Shown here in pieces: positions 23,285 to 33,515 of a DNA stretch of 45,664 bases. Below the pieces are notes generated by a model. That model was given only the letters and a program-made list of their open reading frames with translations. It had not been told where the DNA came from and searched no databases. This DNA is from Teratosphaeria epicoccoides (taxonomy: Eukaryota; Ascomycota; Dothideomycetes; Mycosphaerellales; Teratosphaeriaceae): the NCBI GenBank assembly GCA_021401465.1, contig JADDMT010000185.1, forward strand, positions 1 to 45,664, in the 5' to 3' direction. The number at the start of each line of letters is the position of its first letter. Position 1 is the first letter of the stretch. The position numbers and the translations under genes were made by a program.

Positions 23285-23473
23285 AGGGCATTTCTGTGCT
23301 ATACCCTATAGCTCTGTAAAGGGCGAGGCCCTAAGTCTTAGCACAGGCTAGGGCCTATACGACGCGACCCCTGACAAGGCTAGCTATAAAAGACCGGACA
23401 GCTAGCAGATAGTCCCTCTCTCTATCGTACTTGTTGAATACTACATGAACCCCTATGTATATGTCGTTTACCT
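23285..23473 (+). promoter_or_regulatory. Probable 5' LTR/leader of element C with TATA box
   Basis: A TATAAAAG box at 23385-23392 lies about 82 bp before the gag ATG. The sequence TGTTGAATACTACA ending near 23443 could be the LTR end. The left LTR boundary cannot be set, because the matching 3' LTR is not in the window; A2 inserted at the place where it would begin. Confidence 0.4.
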
Positions 23474-24706
23474 ATGACATTAAGTACGATCGATTTCACC
23501 ATAGAAAGGCTGTCTCCTAGCTAATTAACCCTAGTGTCCGAAGGATCTACGAACGAGGAAGCGTTAGCAGAAATGCGCTATGTCGTCGAGGGAATACATA
23601 CCTAGTAACAGCAAATTATGGCTAAGCTGACAGCTACGCAGGCTGCGCTAAATGAATCGGGGTCCTAACAGCGAAAAAACCTAGGCGCCCTGTCAGAGGA
23701 GCTGCTAAAGGCTCTCGCGGACGCGCTAGCCATAGTAACGCGTGCGAACTCTAGCATAGAACTAACGGGACCCTAAGAGTAGAGGCTACTAACGTAGGAC
23801 AGAAGAGCCGAGTCATTTAGGGATTACCTGCTCTATATTAGGAGTTCGCTTAGGGCGCGCTCTATGATAAAACCCCTAATAGGCGTAGATTATTACTAGA
23901 ACATAATCTACGACACCCTCCCCGCTCGCTAGCGCGCCCGGATGCGCCATTTCTAGGAGAAAGGAGGCCCGGATAGGGCGAAGGACCCTGAAGCTTTCCT
24001 TACGTAACTTAAGGCCATGTTTGCGGACAGTTTTAAGATAGCGAAAGCTATAGAACAGCTCATGAACCTCCGACACGTAGCAGGCTAGCCATGGCACGAG
24101 CACTAGCTAGAATTTGACAAACTCCTGCTGTTAGCAGGAGGGGACTAGTAGACAGATGACGCGAAGATTAGATACCTCAAGAATTTGTTCTCGAATCCCG
24201 CTAGGATGTACATGGCGAACGTGAGAGATAAGGGGGACTACTACGCGTTTGTAGAGGAGGTCGAAAGGGTCATGACAAACTCCGAGGCAACCGACTAGTT
24301 CAAGGCGGCCTATAGGAGGTAGTTAAGGGAAAAGAACAAGGACTCTGAAGGTATTCCTACGGCTACTATGCAGATGCCTAACCCTAGGGTCGGATCCTAA
24401 ATAGACGCGGATAGGGATATAGTTATAGCACTAACTCGTACTACAGGAGACCGATATGACGGCAAAGGACCCTGACAAAACAACAGGGGAAAACAACGCG
24501 CTAAATAGGTAGACGCTATAGAGAGAGAGAAACGCTAGGAGAATAACCTATGCTACTATTATGGAGCGTCTAGACACTAAGTCAAGGGGTGTCCCTACGC
24601 CTTAGCTATACCCCTAGCCCGGATTAACACAACTAGAGTGTCGCTATTACTAGAGGACAATAGAATAGCAGAGGAACCTAGGAAGAAAAACTCGGGAAAA
24701 GATTAA
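23474..24706 (+). pseudogene. C gag
   Basis: ATG 23474 opens a frame (MTLSTIDFTIERLS) with stops mainly TAG or TAA. A retrotransposon Gag core is recognisable around 23810-24300 (ESFRDYLLYIRSS, LKAMFADSFKIAKAIEQL, LEFDKLLLLAGGD). The zinc knuckle at 24551 reads CYYYGASRH then GC. Its second Cys is Tyr (TGT to TAT), and otherwise it fits CX2CX4HX4C. The frame ends in TAA at 24704-24706, directly after the slippery heptamer. Gag packages RNA and forms the virus-like particle. It is inactive here. Confidence 0.8.
24694..24700 (+). other. Candidate -1 frameshift site GGGAAAA (element C)
   Basis: In the gag frame the codons are TCG GGA AAA GAT TAA, which fits X XXY YYZ exactly, and the -1 frame is the protease/pol frame. 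Five bases downstream, ACTCC (24706-24710) can pair with GGAGT (24730-24734). The gag stop follows after one codon. Confidence 0.65.
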
Positions 24707-27700
24707 CTCCCGCTTAGAGTCAGGAAGTAGGAGTAACAGAGACATTAGCAGAAGGATAGGAGAGAGTTAAGGGATCTATAGATAGGAACCTGATTTATAC
24801 TAATGTAGTCCTAGCAAATAATACTAGGACATTAGCTCTTATCGATGAGGGGTACTAATACTACGCTGCAATTAACGGAGACCTAGTAAAAGGTCTTGGC
24901 TTAAGCTTAATAAGTAAAGAGTCGCGCATAGCGAGGGGCGTAACAGCGTCGATACGAGACTCCGCGGTAGAAGGAGTAGTCGCCTTCCGGATAGAAATCG
25001 AGGGGTTCTAGCAACTAGTATACGCATACGTAGTAAAGGATCTAGCCTTCCCCCTAATACTAGGGAACCCCTAGAAGGCTCATAATAAAGTGCGGACCGC
25101 GCTAGAAAGGCGTCAGTATTAGCATAGGAGAGCGGGACAGTAGATAGACGAAGGACAGAACCACTAAGAATACGAGGACTACAGGAACTTTACCTAGGTA
25201 TACGCGACCGTAATAGTAGATGTTGCGGAGGCCTTAAAGGCAAAGGAATATCTGACGCTAGACAAGTTAAGAGAGGCGCTACCTCCAGAGCTTTAGCACA
25301 TAGCTCCGCTATTCTGCCGCTAAGAAGCGGAAAAATTAGCGCTATACCGCCCTAGCATTAACTACTGCATTAAACTCCGCGAAGGACTAGACAGATCCTA
25401 ACTGGCTCTGCTGTAGGGACCCCTATATAGCATGTCGAAGGAGGAACTACTTGTTTTAAGGAAGTCCTTAGACAAACTGTTAGGGAAGGGATTCATTCGG
25501 CCTACTAACTTAGAGGCTACGGCTCCTATGCTTTTTGTCCGGAAGCTAGGAGGAGGGCTCTAGTTCTGCTACGATTACCGCGCCCTTAACGCAATTACAA
25601 AGCAAGATAGGTACCCCCTCCTGTTAATACTAGAGACCTTAAGGAACCTCACGGGCGCCTAGTAGCTTACTAAGGTAGACGTAGTGTCAGCCTTCTACTA
25701 AATCCATATAGCGAAAGGCCATAAGTATAAGACAGCCTTTCGCATAAGGTTCGGTTCATTTGAATAGCTAGTATGTCTATTCGGTTTATCTAGGGCTCTA
25801 GCAACGTTCTAACGATATATTAACATACTACTACGCGAGGAATTAGACGACTACGCCTCCGCGTACATGGACGACGTTATCATATATAGCGGCAGTTCGC
25901 GAGAAGACTATTTCGCTAAAGTAACGCGAGTACTCTAGAAGCTCTAGGATAGGGGCCTCTACCTTGACCCTAGGAAGAGCGAGTTTACTAAAAAGGATAT
26001 CAAGTACCTAGGGTTCATGATCTATGCTAACAGAAAAGGCGTAGGGACTAAGCTAGAAAAGGTAGAGGCCATGCGTAACTAGGAGCGGCTAAAAACACAA
26101 AAGGAAGTCTGTAGATTCCTCGGCTTCGCTAACTACTACAGGATGTTTATCCTGAACTACTTAAAGACAGCCAGGCCCTTGACGGCGCTTACAGGGAAGG
26201 GCAGACCGTTCTCCTAGGGGGAACTTAAGGAGTCCGCGTTTAGAACGCTAAAAGCGAAGTTCTGTTTAGCGCTAGTCCTTTCTTAATAGAACCCGGAGCT
26301 GCCGACCTTTTTAGAGACTAACTGTAGCGGGTTTGCGTTAGAGGCGGCTCTCCTACAAGAAAGCAACAGAGTCCGGAGACTAGTAGGCTTCTTCTCGCAG
26401 AAACTTAATAAGGCGGAGATTAATTACAACATCTACGACAAGGAGATGCTAGCCATGATATCTAGCCTTAAGTTCTAGGGCGCCGAGCTAAAGTCGTGTA
26501 GGCCCTTTACTATTCTCATGGACTACAAAAACCTGGAGTACTTCATGGTCAAGCGACAGCTGTCCGAGTAGCAGATACGGTAGTATAAGACCCTCGCGCA
26601 ATTCTAGTTCTCCTTAGTATATCGCCTAGGCGCTAAAGGAGTAGTCCCGGACGTATTGTCAAGACGAGAACAGGACACGCTAGGGGCAGAAGATAAGGAA
26701 TCACGGTTTAAGAGGGTTTTAGACCTAGAAGTCGTAGAGAGTTAGCCGGACCCTGTAGACGAGAGCAGAGACGTCGTACTGATTACCTCGACTAGCCTAC
26801 TACCTACTACTATAGTAGAGAACGAATAGCAACTCGCTAACTCCGTAACCTCTAACTAGGAGCCTATTAGGCCGTTCTAGGACGGCACCCTTAATGACTT
26901 ATAGGCAGCCATAGTAGAGAAAGACAAGCTGTACTCGACAGTGTTAAAAGCAGTAAAGGGCGGGTCCTAGGCGCTACTAGCTAGAGCGAGGCTAAAACTA
27001 TAAGCGGGGGACTACAAGATCGACAAGAGGGGCTTCCTGCGATACCGCGACAAACTATGGGTCCTAGGAGCAAACGACAGTAAGCCTAGGGGCGAGACCT
27101 CGGACTCTAGGGACGAAAGCGACGACATGCTTAGGACGAAGCTCATTTAGTCTGTACACGACGCTACAGTGTATAGGCACCTAGGACGGGACGCCACGAC
27201 GATGATCCTAGGGCGCGACTTCTACTAGCCATTACTGTCTAAACATGTCTGGCGGTTCCTAAGGAACTGTAACTACTACAGTCGTAACAAGGTATAGAGA
27301 GAGTATAAGCATAGACTACTAAAGCTATTACTAGTTCCTGACAGATTCTTCTAGGAGATCTTAATAGACTTCATGACGGACCTGCCCGATTCCGAGGGAT
27401 GTCGATACCTATAGGTTATCAAGGATCGCCTATACAAGTACGTAATTTTGTAGGTAATGCCTAGCATAAAAGCAGAGGAATATGCGGAGAAGTTCATAGA
27501 TTACTAGGCCTAGTACCATAGAATGCTAACAGCTATTACGAGCGACTAGGGCACTAACTAGACTAGCACCTTCTAGACGACCTTCTGTAAAGGAATAGGC
27601 GTGTCCTAGTAGTTAAGCTCCGTGTACTACCTACAAACAGACAGAGGCCCTAAACGCCTAAACTAAGAGGTATAAGCGTACCTCTAGAACTATATTAACT

Positions 27701-28485
27701 ATGAGTAATCTGACTAGAAGCGATAGCTCCCTGTGGCTTAACTGGCACTAAACAGGAGGTATCATTCGGGAATTAGCATAAGCCCCTTCTTCGCTACCTA
27801 TAGCTATAAATTACAGGGCCCCATACCTTTAACCGAGGACCCTATAGGGCCTAGCCTATTAAAAGCAGCCAAGAGGGCAAGGGCGTTTGTAGGAAAGATT
27901 CAGGACATAACAGGAATCTGCCAAGTAACAATGGCAGCTTCCGCGTAAGAATAGGAGGAGTCTGCTAATAAACGCTAAAACCCCGCCCTAATTTATAAAG
28001 TTAGTAACAAGGTCTAGCTAGATCTGCGGAACTATACTACAGAGAGACCTAAGAAAAGCTTAGACGCTAAGCATGCGAAGTACATAGTAGCCGAAGTATT
28101 ATCACTAGTCTCTATCCGCTTGACTAGGCTCCTAAACAATATACACCTAGTGTTCTATACCGACCTGCTAAGACTAGCAGACAGAGACCCTATACCTAGG
28201 CAGGAGAACGACGACAAACAGCCAGACCCCCTTTTGTTTAAGTCGCATAAGGAGTAGTTAGTAGAGGAGGTACTCTGCGCGAGGGACAAGAGAAGGGGAA
28301 GAGGACGCGAGGTCCTAGTGAAATGGTTAGGGTACTACAAACCTACATAGGAGCCCCTAGAAAACCTAATAGACACTAAAGTAATAGACCGCTTCGAGTA
28401 GACTTAGGGAAGCGCGGAGAACAACGACGGCCCTAGAGAGAGGTAGGGCAAGAAGAAAAAGGAAACGAGATACAGGACTTAGTAA
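24694..28485 (+). pseudogene. C pol (protease, RT, RNase H, integrase, chromodomain)
   Basis: The frame is -1 relative to gag. Protease reads TLALIDEG (24841) and LILGNP. RT has the intact motif AYMDDVIIYS at 25861 and FLGFANYYRMF near 26115. RNase H reads LETNCSGFALEAAL (Asp to Asn). Integrase shows VHDATVYRHLG, then IDFMTDL, and later a degraded core with Lys in place of the catalytic Glu region (TDRGPKRLN). The C-terminal chromodomain is EVLVKWLGYYKPT at 28309. Stops are nearly all TAG, with some TAA. The end is set at the TAGTAA pair 28480-28485. It is inactive. Confidence 0.85.
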
Positions 28486-28639
28486 AGGGAGTCTGGCATT
28501 TGTAACAAGGAGTACAGGCGTTTAAGAAGGACAAAAGTTAGAGGGGGAAAATTAACATTAGGTAACTATATATACAACAAAAGAAAAAACCCCCCTAGCC
28601 GCGGGCCCCTGCGCCGAGGATAGAGGACCCTAGCGACAA
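28486..28639. other. C convergent spacer
   Basis: No gene is visible. A purine-rich stretch (AGAGGGGGAAAATTAAC) and an AT-rich TATATATAC segment lie between pol and the end of the candidate antisense ORF. A palindrome, GCGACAATC with GATTGTC, sits at the ORF end. Confidence 0.45.
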
Positions 28640-29377
28640 TCATGCAGGATTGTCACTAGGGGCCCTGCTAGCGGGGCTAGCCCTCCCGCTGTCTAAGGGG
28701 CCCTCGCTAGACCCCCCGGACCTGCCGACTAGGCTGCTGTCAGAGTCCCTGGCCTCTCGGTTAGGGCCCTGCGTAGTAGCGCCAGACTAACGCTAACGAG
28801 GGCTCTTGCCCTTACTAGCAACGTTCGCCTGCCGCCTACCCAAGGTAAGCGCTAGTAGAACGCCCCTAGACCTTCCGAACCGTTAGCGCGTAGAAACACA
28901 CAGAGTACGGGATAAACTTACAGGAGGCCCTACTAGGTAACAGCGGCACCTACGGTCCCTATAACCTCCTAGGCTACGACGCTACTCGAGGTTAGCAGTG
29001 TAATCATGGAGGACACTAATAGAAAATACCTAGACAGTAGACCTGCTAACTGCAAAGGCCCTAAGGCCCTCTAGGCCTTAAGGACCTTCGACAGGTCGTT
29101 ATGCGCAGCGGCGCTGTCACGATGTTAGCCATGTAAAACCCCCTAGGGAGCAGGTCATACCTGTCGGCGTCCTAGGAACAGGTCTAGCAGGCGTAGGAGA
29201 CATAGGCGAGGGCGGGGCTAGCTAGGTTAGCGGAGCATTTTGCGTAGACACTAAGTAATACGTATAGGGCTTTACAGTTTAGGCGCTTACTAGCGTAGCG
29301 CTAGCAGGCGCGGGCTTAGGTAGACTAGACAGATTTATTAGCTGAAGCTAGGCACAACGACAAGGACTCTAGAACAT
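28640..29377 (-). pseudogene. C candidate antisense accessory ORF (about 246 codons)
   Basis: On the minus strand, ATG 29377 opens a frame to a TGA at 28640-28642. Its internal stops are TAG/TAA except for one TGA. The conceptual product has an early CRC, a Pro/Ala-rich part (KPAPASATLV, APPSPMSPTPARPVPRTPTG), a TCSLGGF segment and an RRCRC segment. A Gly/Ser/Arg-rich tail ends it. I recognise no family. The position and orientation match the antisense ORFs of A and B, and a TATA motif lies about 190 bp upstream. There is only one copy, so conservation cannot be tested here. Confidence 0.35.
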
Positions 29378-29912
29378 ACTAATTATAGGACGTAATCTAC
29401 ACCCTAGAGGGCGTAGTCGACATAGTAGATTGCGGGGGCTATCTAGTTCTAGTTAGTATCGCCCGGAATCCCGGAGAAAAAGCCAGAAGGTAGGAGAAAG
29501 AGGGGGGGGCTTACGGTTCAAGGTAAGCATGTAAGAGAAAGGAAGCAAGAGTAATAGCAAAGGGCGCTTTTTATATAGTAAGGGACGTACTAGCATAGGC
29601 CTAGGAGTGCCCCTATAATAGCTTAGATAGTAATGAATAGAAGTGAAGTAAAGAGAGGTAGGAAAGTAAAGTAGATTTGAATAAGCGAAGTAGAGTCTAG
29701 GAACCTAGCAAGACTAGGTAGAGGCTAGGCTATAGGCATAGGAGAACAGGGAGCGTAAGAAGTGAAGTGAAGTAGACTTAGACAAGTAGAGTAGACTTAG
29801 ACAAGGGAAGTGAAGTTAGGAAGCCGTGTAAGCCTAGCTATGATCCGGACTTTATGTGCTAGAAGGAAACTAACAGATTCCTTGCTATGAACAAGAAGGG
29901 GGGGGGGGGTAA
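29378..29912. other. C region upstream of antisense ORF, GAAGTGAAGT repeats and poly-G
   Basis: It holds a G run with GAAAGAG (about 29500), the TATA motif at 29567-29577, and imperfect repeats of GAAGTGAAGT and GTAGACTTAGACAA (29640-29820). A 12-G run sits at 29898-29909. No sense ORF is present. On the minus strand the GAAGTG repeats would be a pyrimidine-rich tract upstream of the antisense gene. Confidence 0.5.
29567..29577 (-). promoter_or_regulatory. TATA motif for C antisense ORF
   Basis: The minus strand reads TATATAAAAAG, about 190 bases upstream of the candidate start at 29377. The distance resembles that of the TATA box in element A. Confidence 0.45.
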
Positions 29913-30272
29913 TAATATAGATGTATATGCTATATGATATGAAAATATCTCGCAGTGTGACAGAGTAATCCGACCTTTTAGTAGGTACAAGACAGCGCTG
30001 CTTTCTGCTTATCGCAGAGGTAGCGCTAAGGGTGCTTATAACCCCTGACGCTCCTTAATTAGGGAAAGCATGTCCGAGCCTAACCCTGCAGGGGTACCGT
30101 AGGGTCAGCGACGTAGGGGCGTCCTACGTCGACAACTGATCCTACTTAGACGACATACAAGCTAACGTATGTACGAAGGACCCCCTTGCCATATGTAGCA
30201 GGGTCACTACATGCTAAGGGCGGCTATTAGAACCTATGCGGTTCTAATGGCCCCCTAGTATTAACCGTATCA
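29913..30272 (-). repeat. 3' LTR of A2 (360 bp)
   Basis: It is the reverse complement of the A1 LTRs, ending ACCGTATCA on the plus strand, followed by the complement of the polypurine tract (CTGCCCCTCCTCCT). Confidence 0.92.
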
Positions 30273-31070
30273 CTGCCCCTCCTCCTATGAGGATGTCCCT
30301 AGCCTTACTAAGTAACGCACGCGGAACATATAGGGTACGGGATATAGCACGCTCACACTACGCAAGGGTAAATAGGTAGATAGCCTACGTAACATGTGTT
30401 ATGCGTACACCTTAACACCTTCGTAGCGAGTACGGGGCAGAGGCTACTAACTTAGGCGGGTTTTAATCCGTCACATGTTAGGCGGCTTCGTAACACCTTC
30501 GCTTTACATATAGATTAAGATATCAGGAAACCACGAGTACGTACTTCGGTTAATCCTTGAAATTATAGGGCGAGCATGCGCGCCGGCCTTGCCAAGTAGC
30601 TTGGCTATCCCTATTTAGTCGTGACTATGAAGAACATGTCGCAGAACCTTGGGGTAGTAGGAAAGTACGCGGACGCTCTACGCGCGCCACTCGAAATGGC
30701 AGGAGCGCGCTCCTAGCGCGGGCCTCGCCACATTTCCATGCTAGTAGGCTAGCACGAGTGCGGTCGGCGCACATGCGTGACAGCCGCGTTATCTGTTATT
30801 ACATCATTCGGTCCCCTTGTAAGTTAACTAAAGGCAGGTGCTCTGCGCATGTAGTTCAAGTCACTAGCTTAACGGTTGCGGTAGGCAACAGGGGGGCTGT
30901 TAGAGGGTATAAAAACCTCGTCGCTTCCTAAACTTTCCTGTTCTAAGACACTAACATTAACCTCCGCTCCTACTTCGCTTAGCTTGCGCCTCGCTATGTC
31001 TGCGGGTCTATACTAGAGCTCCTTCTTCTTCAATTAATCAATCAAGATCAATTAACCTGTCTTAGCTATA
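30273..31070. other. A2 upstream region of antisense ORF
   Basis: This is the counterpart of 9464-10261, with no sense ORF. It contains the TATA box (30908-30915) and a pyrimidine-rich leader (CTCCTTCTTCTTCAATTAAT) just before the antisense ATG. Confidence 0.55.
30908..30915 (+). promoter_or_regulatory. TATA box for A2 antisense ORF
   Basis: TATAAAAA in the context GAGGGTATAAAAACCTCG, 156 bases before ATG 31071. It is conserved with A1. Confidence 0.6.
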
Positions 31071-31178
31071 ATGGCTTATATGCTGCAGACTAAGTTCGAC
31101 GCTACTCGCTCTGCCTGTAATCGTCGCTCGTGTCGACGATGCCTTGACAACCTTAGTAGCCAAGCTGCACACATCTCT
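31071..31178 (+). pseudogene. A2 antisense ORF, first 36 codons (split by B2)
   Basis: ATG 31071 is intact here (it is ATA in A1) and starts MAYMLQTKFDATRS, followed by a CNRRSCRRC cysteine cluster. The frame continues at 38202 once the B2 element and one TCTCT copy are removed. The insertion thus disrupted the accessory gene after codon 36. Confidence 0.7.
31174..31178. repeat. Target-site duplication TCTCT (left copy, B2)
   Basis: TCTCT recurs at 38197-38201. The uninterrupted sequence in A1 (complement of about 9355) has a single copy. Confidence 0.9.
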
Positions 31179-31246
31179 TGTCATGAGTGTCAGGAGTACT
31201 GTCCGGAGTACTGTAGGATACAGGATTATGTGGGTCCTAAGTGCTA

Positions 31247-31282
31247 TGAGTCATAGTACTGTCATGGGAGTACTATGAGTCA
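31247..31282 (+). promoter_or_regulatory. Two TGAGTCA (AP-1/Gcn4-type) sites in B2 LTR
   Basis: TGAGTCA occurs at 31247-31253 and 31276-31282. This heptamer is the consensus of fungal bZIP activators of the Gcn4/CpcA type. The pair recurs in the 3' LTR. Binding is inferred. Confidence 0.45.
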
Positions 31283-31311
31283 TAGGCATAGTCATAGAAG
31301 AAAGGATCTGT

Positions 31312-31391
31312 CACGTGAGGACAGATCCCCGGATCTGTAGGGTTAGTCTACAGATCCATGGGCTTACAAGGAAGAAGGGATCTGTCACGTG
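31312..31391 (+). promoter_or_regulatory. Two CACGTG E-boxes in B2 LTR
   Basis: CACGTG occurs at 31312-31317 and 31386-31391, each inside a GGATCTGTCACGTGA repeat. This is the classic bHLH site. It also recurs in the other B LTRs. Confidence 0.45.
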
Positions 31392-31492
31392 ATGACAGAC
31401 CCTTGGATCTGTGGGGTTAGTCCATAGATCTATAGACACGGATCTGTCAGGTCTGTCGACAGATCTAACAGAGCTGCTCTGTCGCTCTCTAG

Positions 31493-31498
31493 TATATA
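31493..31498 (+). promoter_or_regulatory. TATA box of B2 5' LTR
   Basis: TATATA in CTCTCTAGTATATAGGG lies downstream of the repeat array and about 170 bp before the LTR end. It is conserved in B1 and B3. Confidence 0.5.
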
Positions 31499-31727
31499 GG
31501 GATAGCTTTAGGACAGGCAGTTAGGAGCTTCGTGCTCAATCTTAATTCAATCCTCTCTTGCTTAGAGGAGAGTCAGTTACAAGGTCAACTGCTATTGTCG
31601 ATATTCTTCACAGCTCCCGAGTCTAACACCTAGTCACCTTCCTGCCATCGGCACCTACCCTTATGACATTTTGAGCACCACTTCTAGGGAAGCATCAGGA
31701 GACTCGGCGAGCGCTTGACATACGCCT

Positions 31728-33515
31728 ATGTCAAGTAGTTCTTCAACTGTTAGTTCAAGCTCTAGCGACAGTCAACCGACACCACGAGAACAAGTTGCCG
31801 CTATACCTCAAATCACGTAGTAGCTCGAATCCATTCACCTTAGCGAGATGGCTCTAGCATCCGTCGCAGGTTCAACTACCGGGAATAGACACGGCAACAA
31901 CGGCTTCAAGATAGGAAGCCCTACAGAGTTCACAGGACAACGATCTCAAGTCGAGATGTTTATCCTACAATGCTAGTTAGCATTTAACGTAGATATGGAA
32001 CGGTTTACGACACATCATAAGCGAATGATGTACATTGTCTCTTACCTGAAGGGACCGGCGTTCGAGTTTATCTAGCCTCATCTAACGGATTATCTGGATC
32101 ACGTCAGCAGCGCCGAAGCCAGGAAGACGACGACTAGGGAGATTCTTAACTTAGACAAGTCTTTGTTTAAGGCATTACGCGAAGCGTTCGGGCTCGGTAA
32201 TGAGCAACAAGAGGCCGAAAGAGCTCTCCTAGGAATCTAGCAGAAGGGTTCCGCCACGAAGTACCGCGCGGACTTTCAGACCCTCTCTGCTCGAGTCGAC
32301 TAGAATGATAACGCTTTAGCCGCTCAGTTCTACTAGGGACTAAAGGAGACAGTTAAAGATGAAATTGCCCGAGGAGATCGGCTAACGACATTCAAGGAAA
32401 TGAGCGATCTCGCGATTAGAATCGATAATCGCATCTAGGAACGACAGCAAGAACGACAACATGGAAATCGCAAGCTGGCGCAGGCTAACCATAAGGTCTA
32501 ACGATCGGCACCGAAATGGCGAAGCGATTACTACGGTCTCTAACCTATAGAGTTAGATGCGACTAAGGGGCGTCCGAGGAATAGACCCCGAGGAAAGCTG
32601 CGGAAGGGCTCTCCTCCCTAGAATGGTCTGAAGAAGCCATTCGACAAGAGTAATCTCGAGTGCCACAACTGCGGAAAGAAAGGACACTTTTCCCGCGAAT
32701 GTTTTGCTAAGAAACAACGACAAGAGCTGCCTAGGATAGAGCGGGCTCACGCGACAACGACGGCACCTAAGCAAAAGGTCGCCGCTACTCGAGAACCGGA
32801 CCATGCCGCACTTACTTAGACTGCGTGCTACGACGACGATTGTCGAATTCACATGAGTGATAAAGATGGTTCCGGATAGTACCCTAGCCGAAACAAGGCG
32901 CAGTCGATCTGTGCGCTAAGGGGTACACCTTCTAGTGCGACAGTCCTGAGGCAACAGGAACTAGAAGAAGAAGAAGAGGGTTCGGACGACAACTACGAGC
33001 TTGTCGAAGCCGTCATTCCTGATTCCGAGGAAGACGAGAGCATAGAGCGATAGGCCATGCCGCCACATGACATCGGACTCGACATTATCCGGATCATACA
33101 GAACTAGTAGGCTTAGGCTTGCCCATGGATTAATGGAGTACAACACGTCGACTAGCTTTAGTATGACGAACTAGCCGACCGTATGCGACGACACCTGAGG
33201 AGACTACTAGTCGTAGCTTAACCTCACGCGCATCAGAAAGTTGTCTAAGAAATTGTACCGTTCAGGGTAGAGTTCACGCCCTAGGGAGGCTACCTAACCC
33301 ACGAAGGTATTCAGATTCCACGAGCGCTACGACTCCGAGTCTATCATTTAAAGATAGAGTACGCAAGGAACGCGCAGGAACAGCGAGGCCAAGAACGCGA
33401 ACGATCTCTTAGGCTAGAAAACGGTAACGCTTACAGAAGAAGCCGAGACCGCACGATCCCTGAACTAGTCCGTGAAGACAGTTATTCGGGAAACGACGAG
33501 GTCCGCTGAAATTAG
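31728..33515 (+). pseudogene. B2 gag
   Basis: ATG 31728 (MSSSSTVSSSSSDSQP) opens a frame with TAG/TAA stops at Gln/Trp sites. A Gag core spans 31900-32450, followed by an intact zinc knuckle, CHNCGKKGHFSREC. An acidic linker (LEEEEEGSDDNYELVE) and a further about 150 codons run up to the frameshift site. The frame closes at TGA 33507 or TAG 33513; the TAG is shared with B1, where the TGA position is CGG. The role is particle assembly and RNA packaging. It is not functional as it stands. Confidence 0.85.
33488..33494 (+). other. Candidate -1 frameshift site GGGAAAC (element B2)
   Basis: The gag-frame codons are TCG GGA AAC, a canonical X XXY YYZ heptamer, and the -1 frame is the pol frame. 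Just downstream AGGTC (33499-33503) can pair with GACCT (33515-33519), and GTCCG (33501-33505) with CGGAC (33521-33525). The gag stop is within 8 codons. The pol frame is closed by TGA codons just upstream, as expected if translation enters only here. Confidence 0.7.

Larger units (their letters stand above)
23474..29912 (+). mobile_element. Element C: third Ty3/gypsy chromovirus family
   Basis: This element differs from A and B. Gag and pol are in two frames joined at a GGGAAAA slippery site. The pol ends in a chromodomain, and a candidate antisense ORF follows. A run of 12 G (29898-29909) after AACAAGAA looks like its polypurine tract. A2 is inserted just after it (GGTAA, 29908-29912, would be its left duplication). 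The 3' LTR is therefore probably beyond the window. No LTR pair could be matched, so the ends are approximate. Confidence 0.75.
31179..31668 (+). repeat. 5' LTR of B2 (490 bp)
   Basis: It is collinear with 37707-38196. It contains duplicated blocks: GTACTATGAGTCATAG twice, GGATCTGTCACGTGA twice, and several AGATCTGT/ACAGATC inverted repeats. Confidence 0.94.

Noticed and set aside
32553..32852. Minus-strand ORF in the B2 gag region (counterpart at 20709-20933).
   Set aside because: It is antisense to the gag zinc-knuckle region, which is clearly the coding strand.
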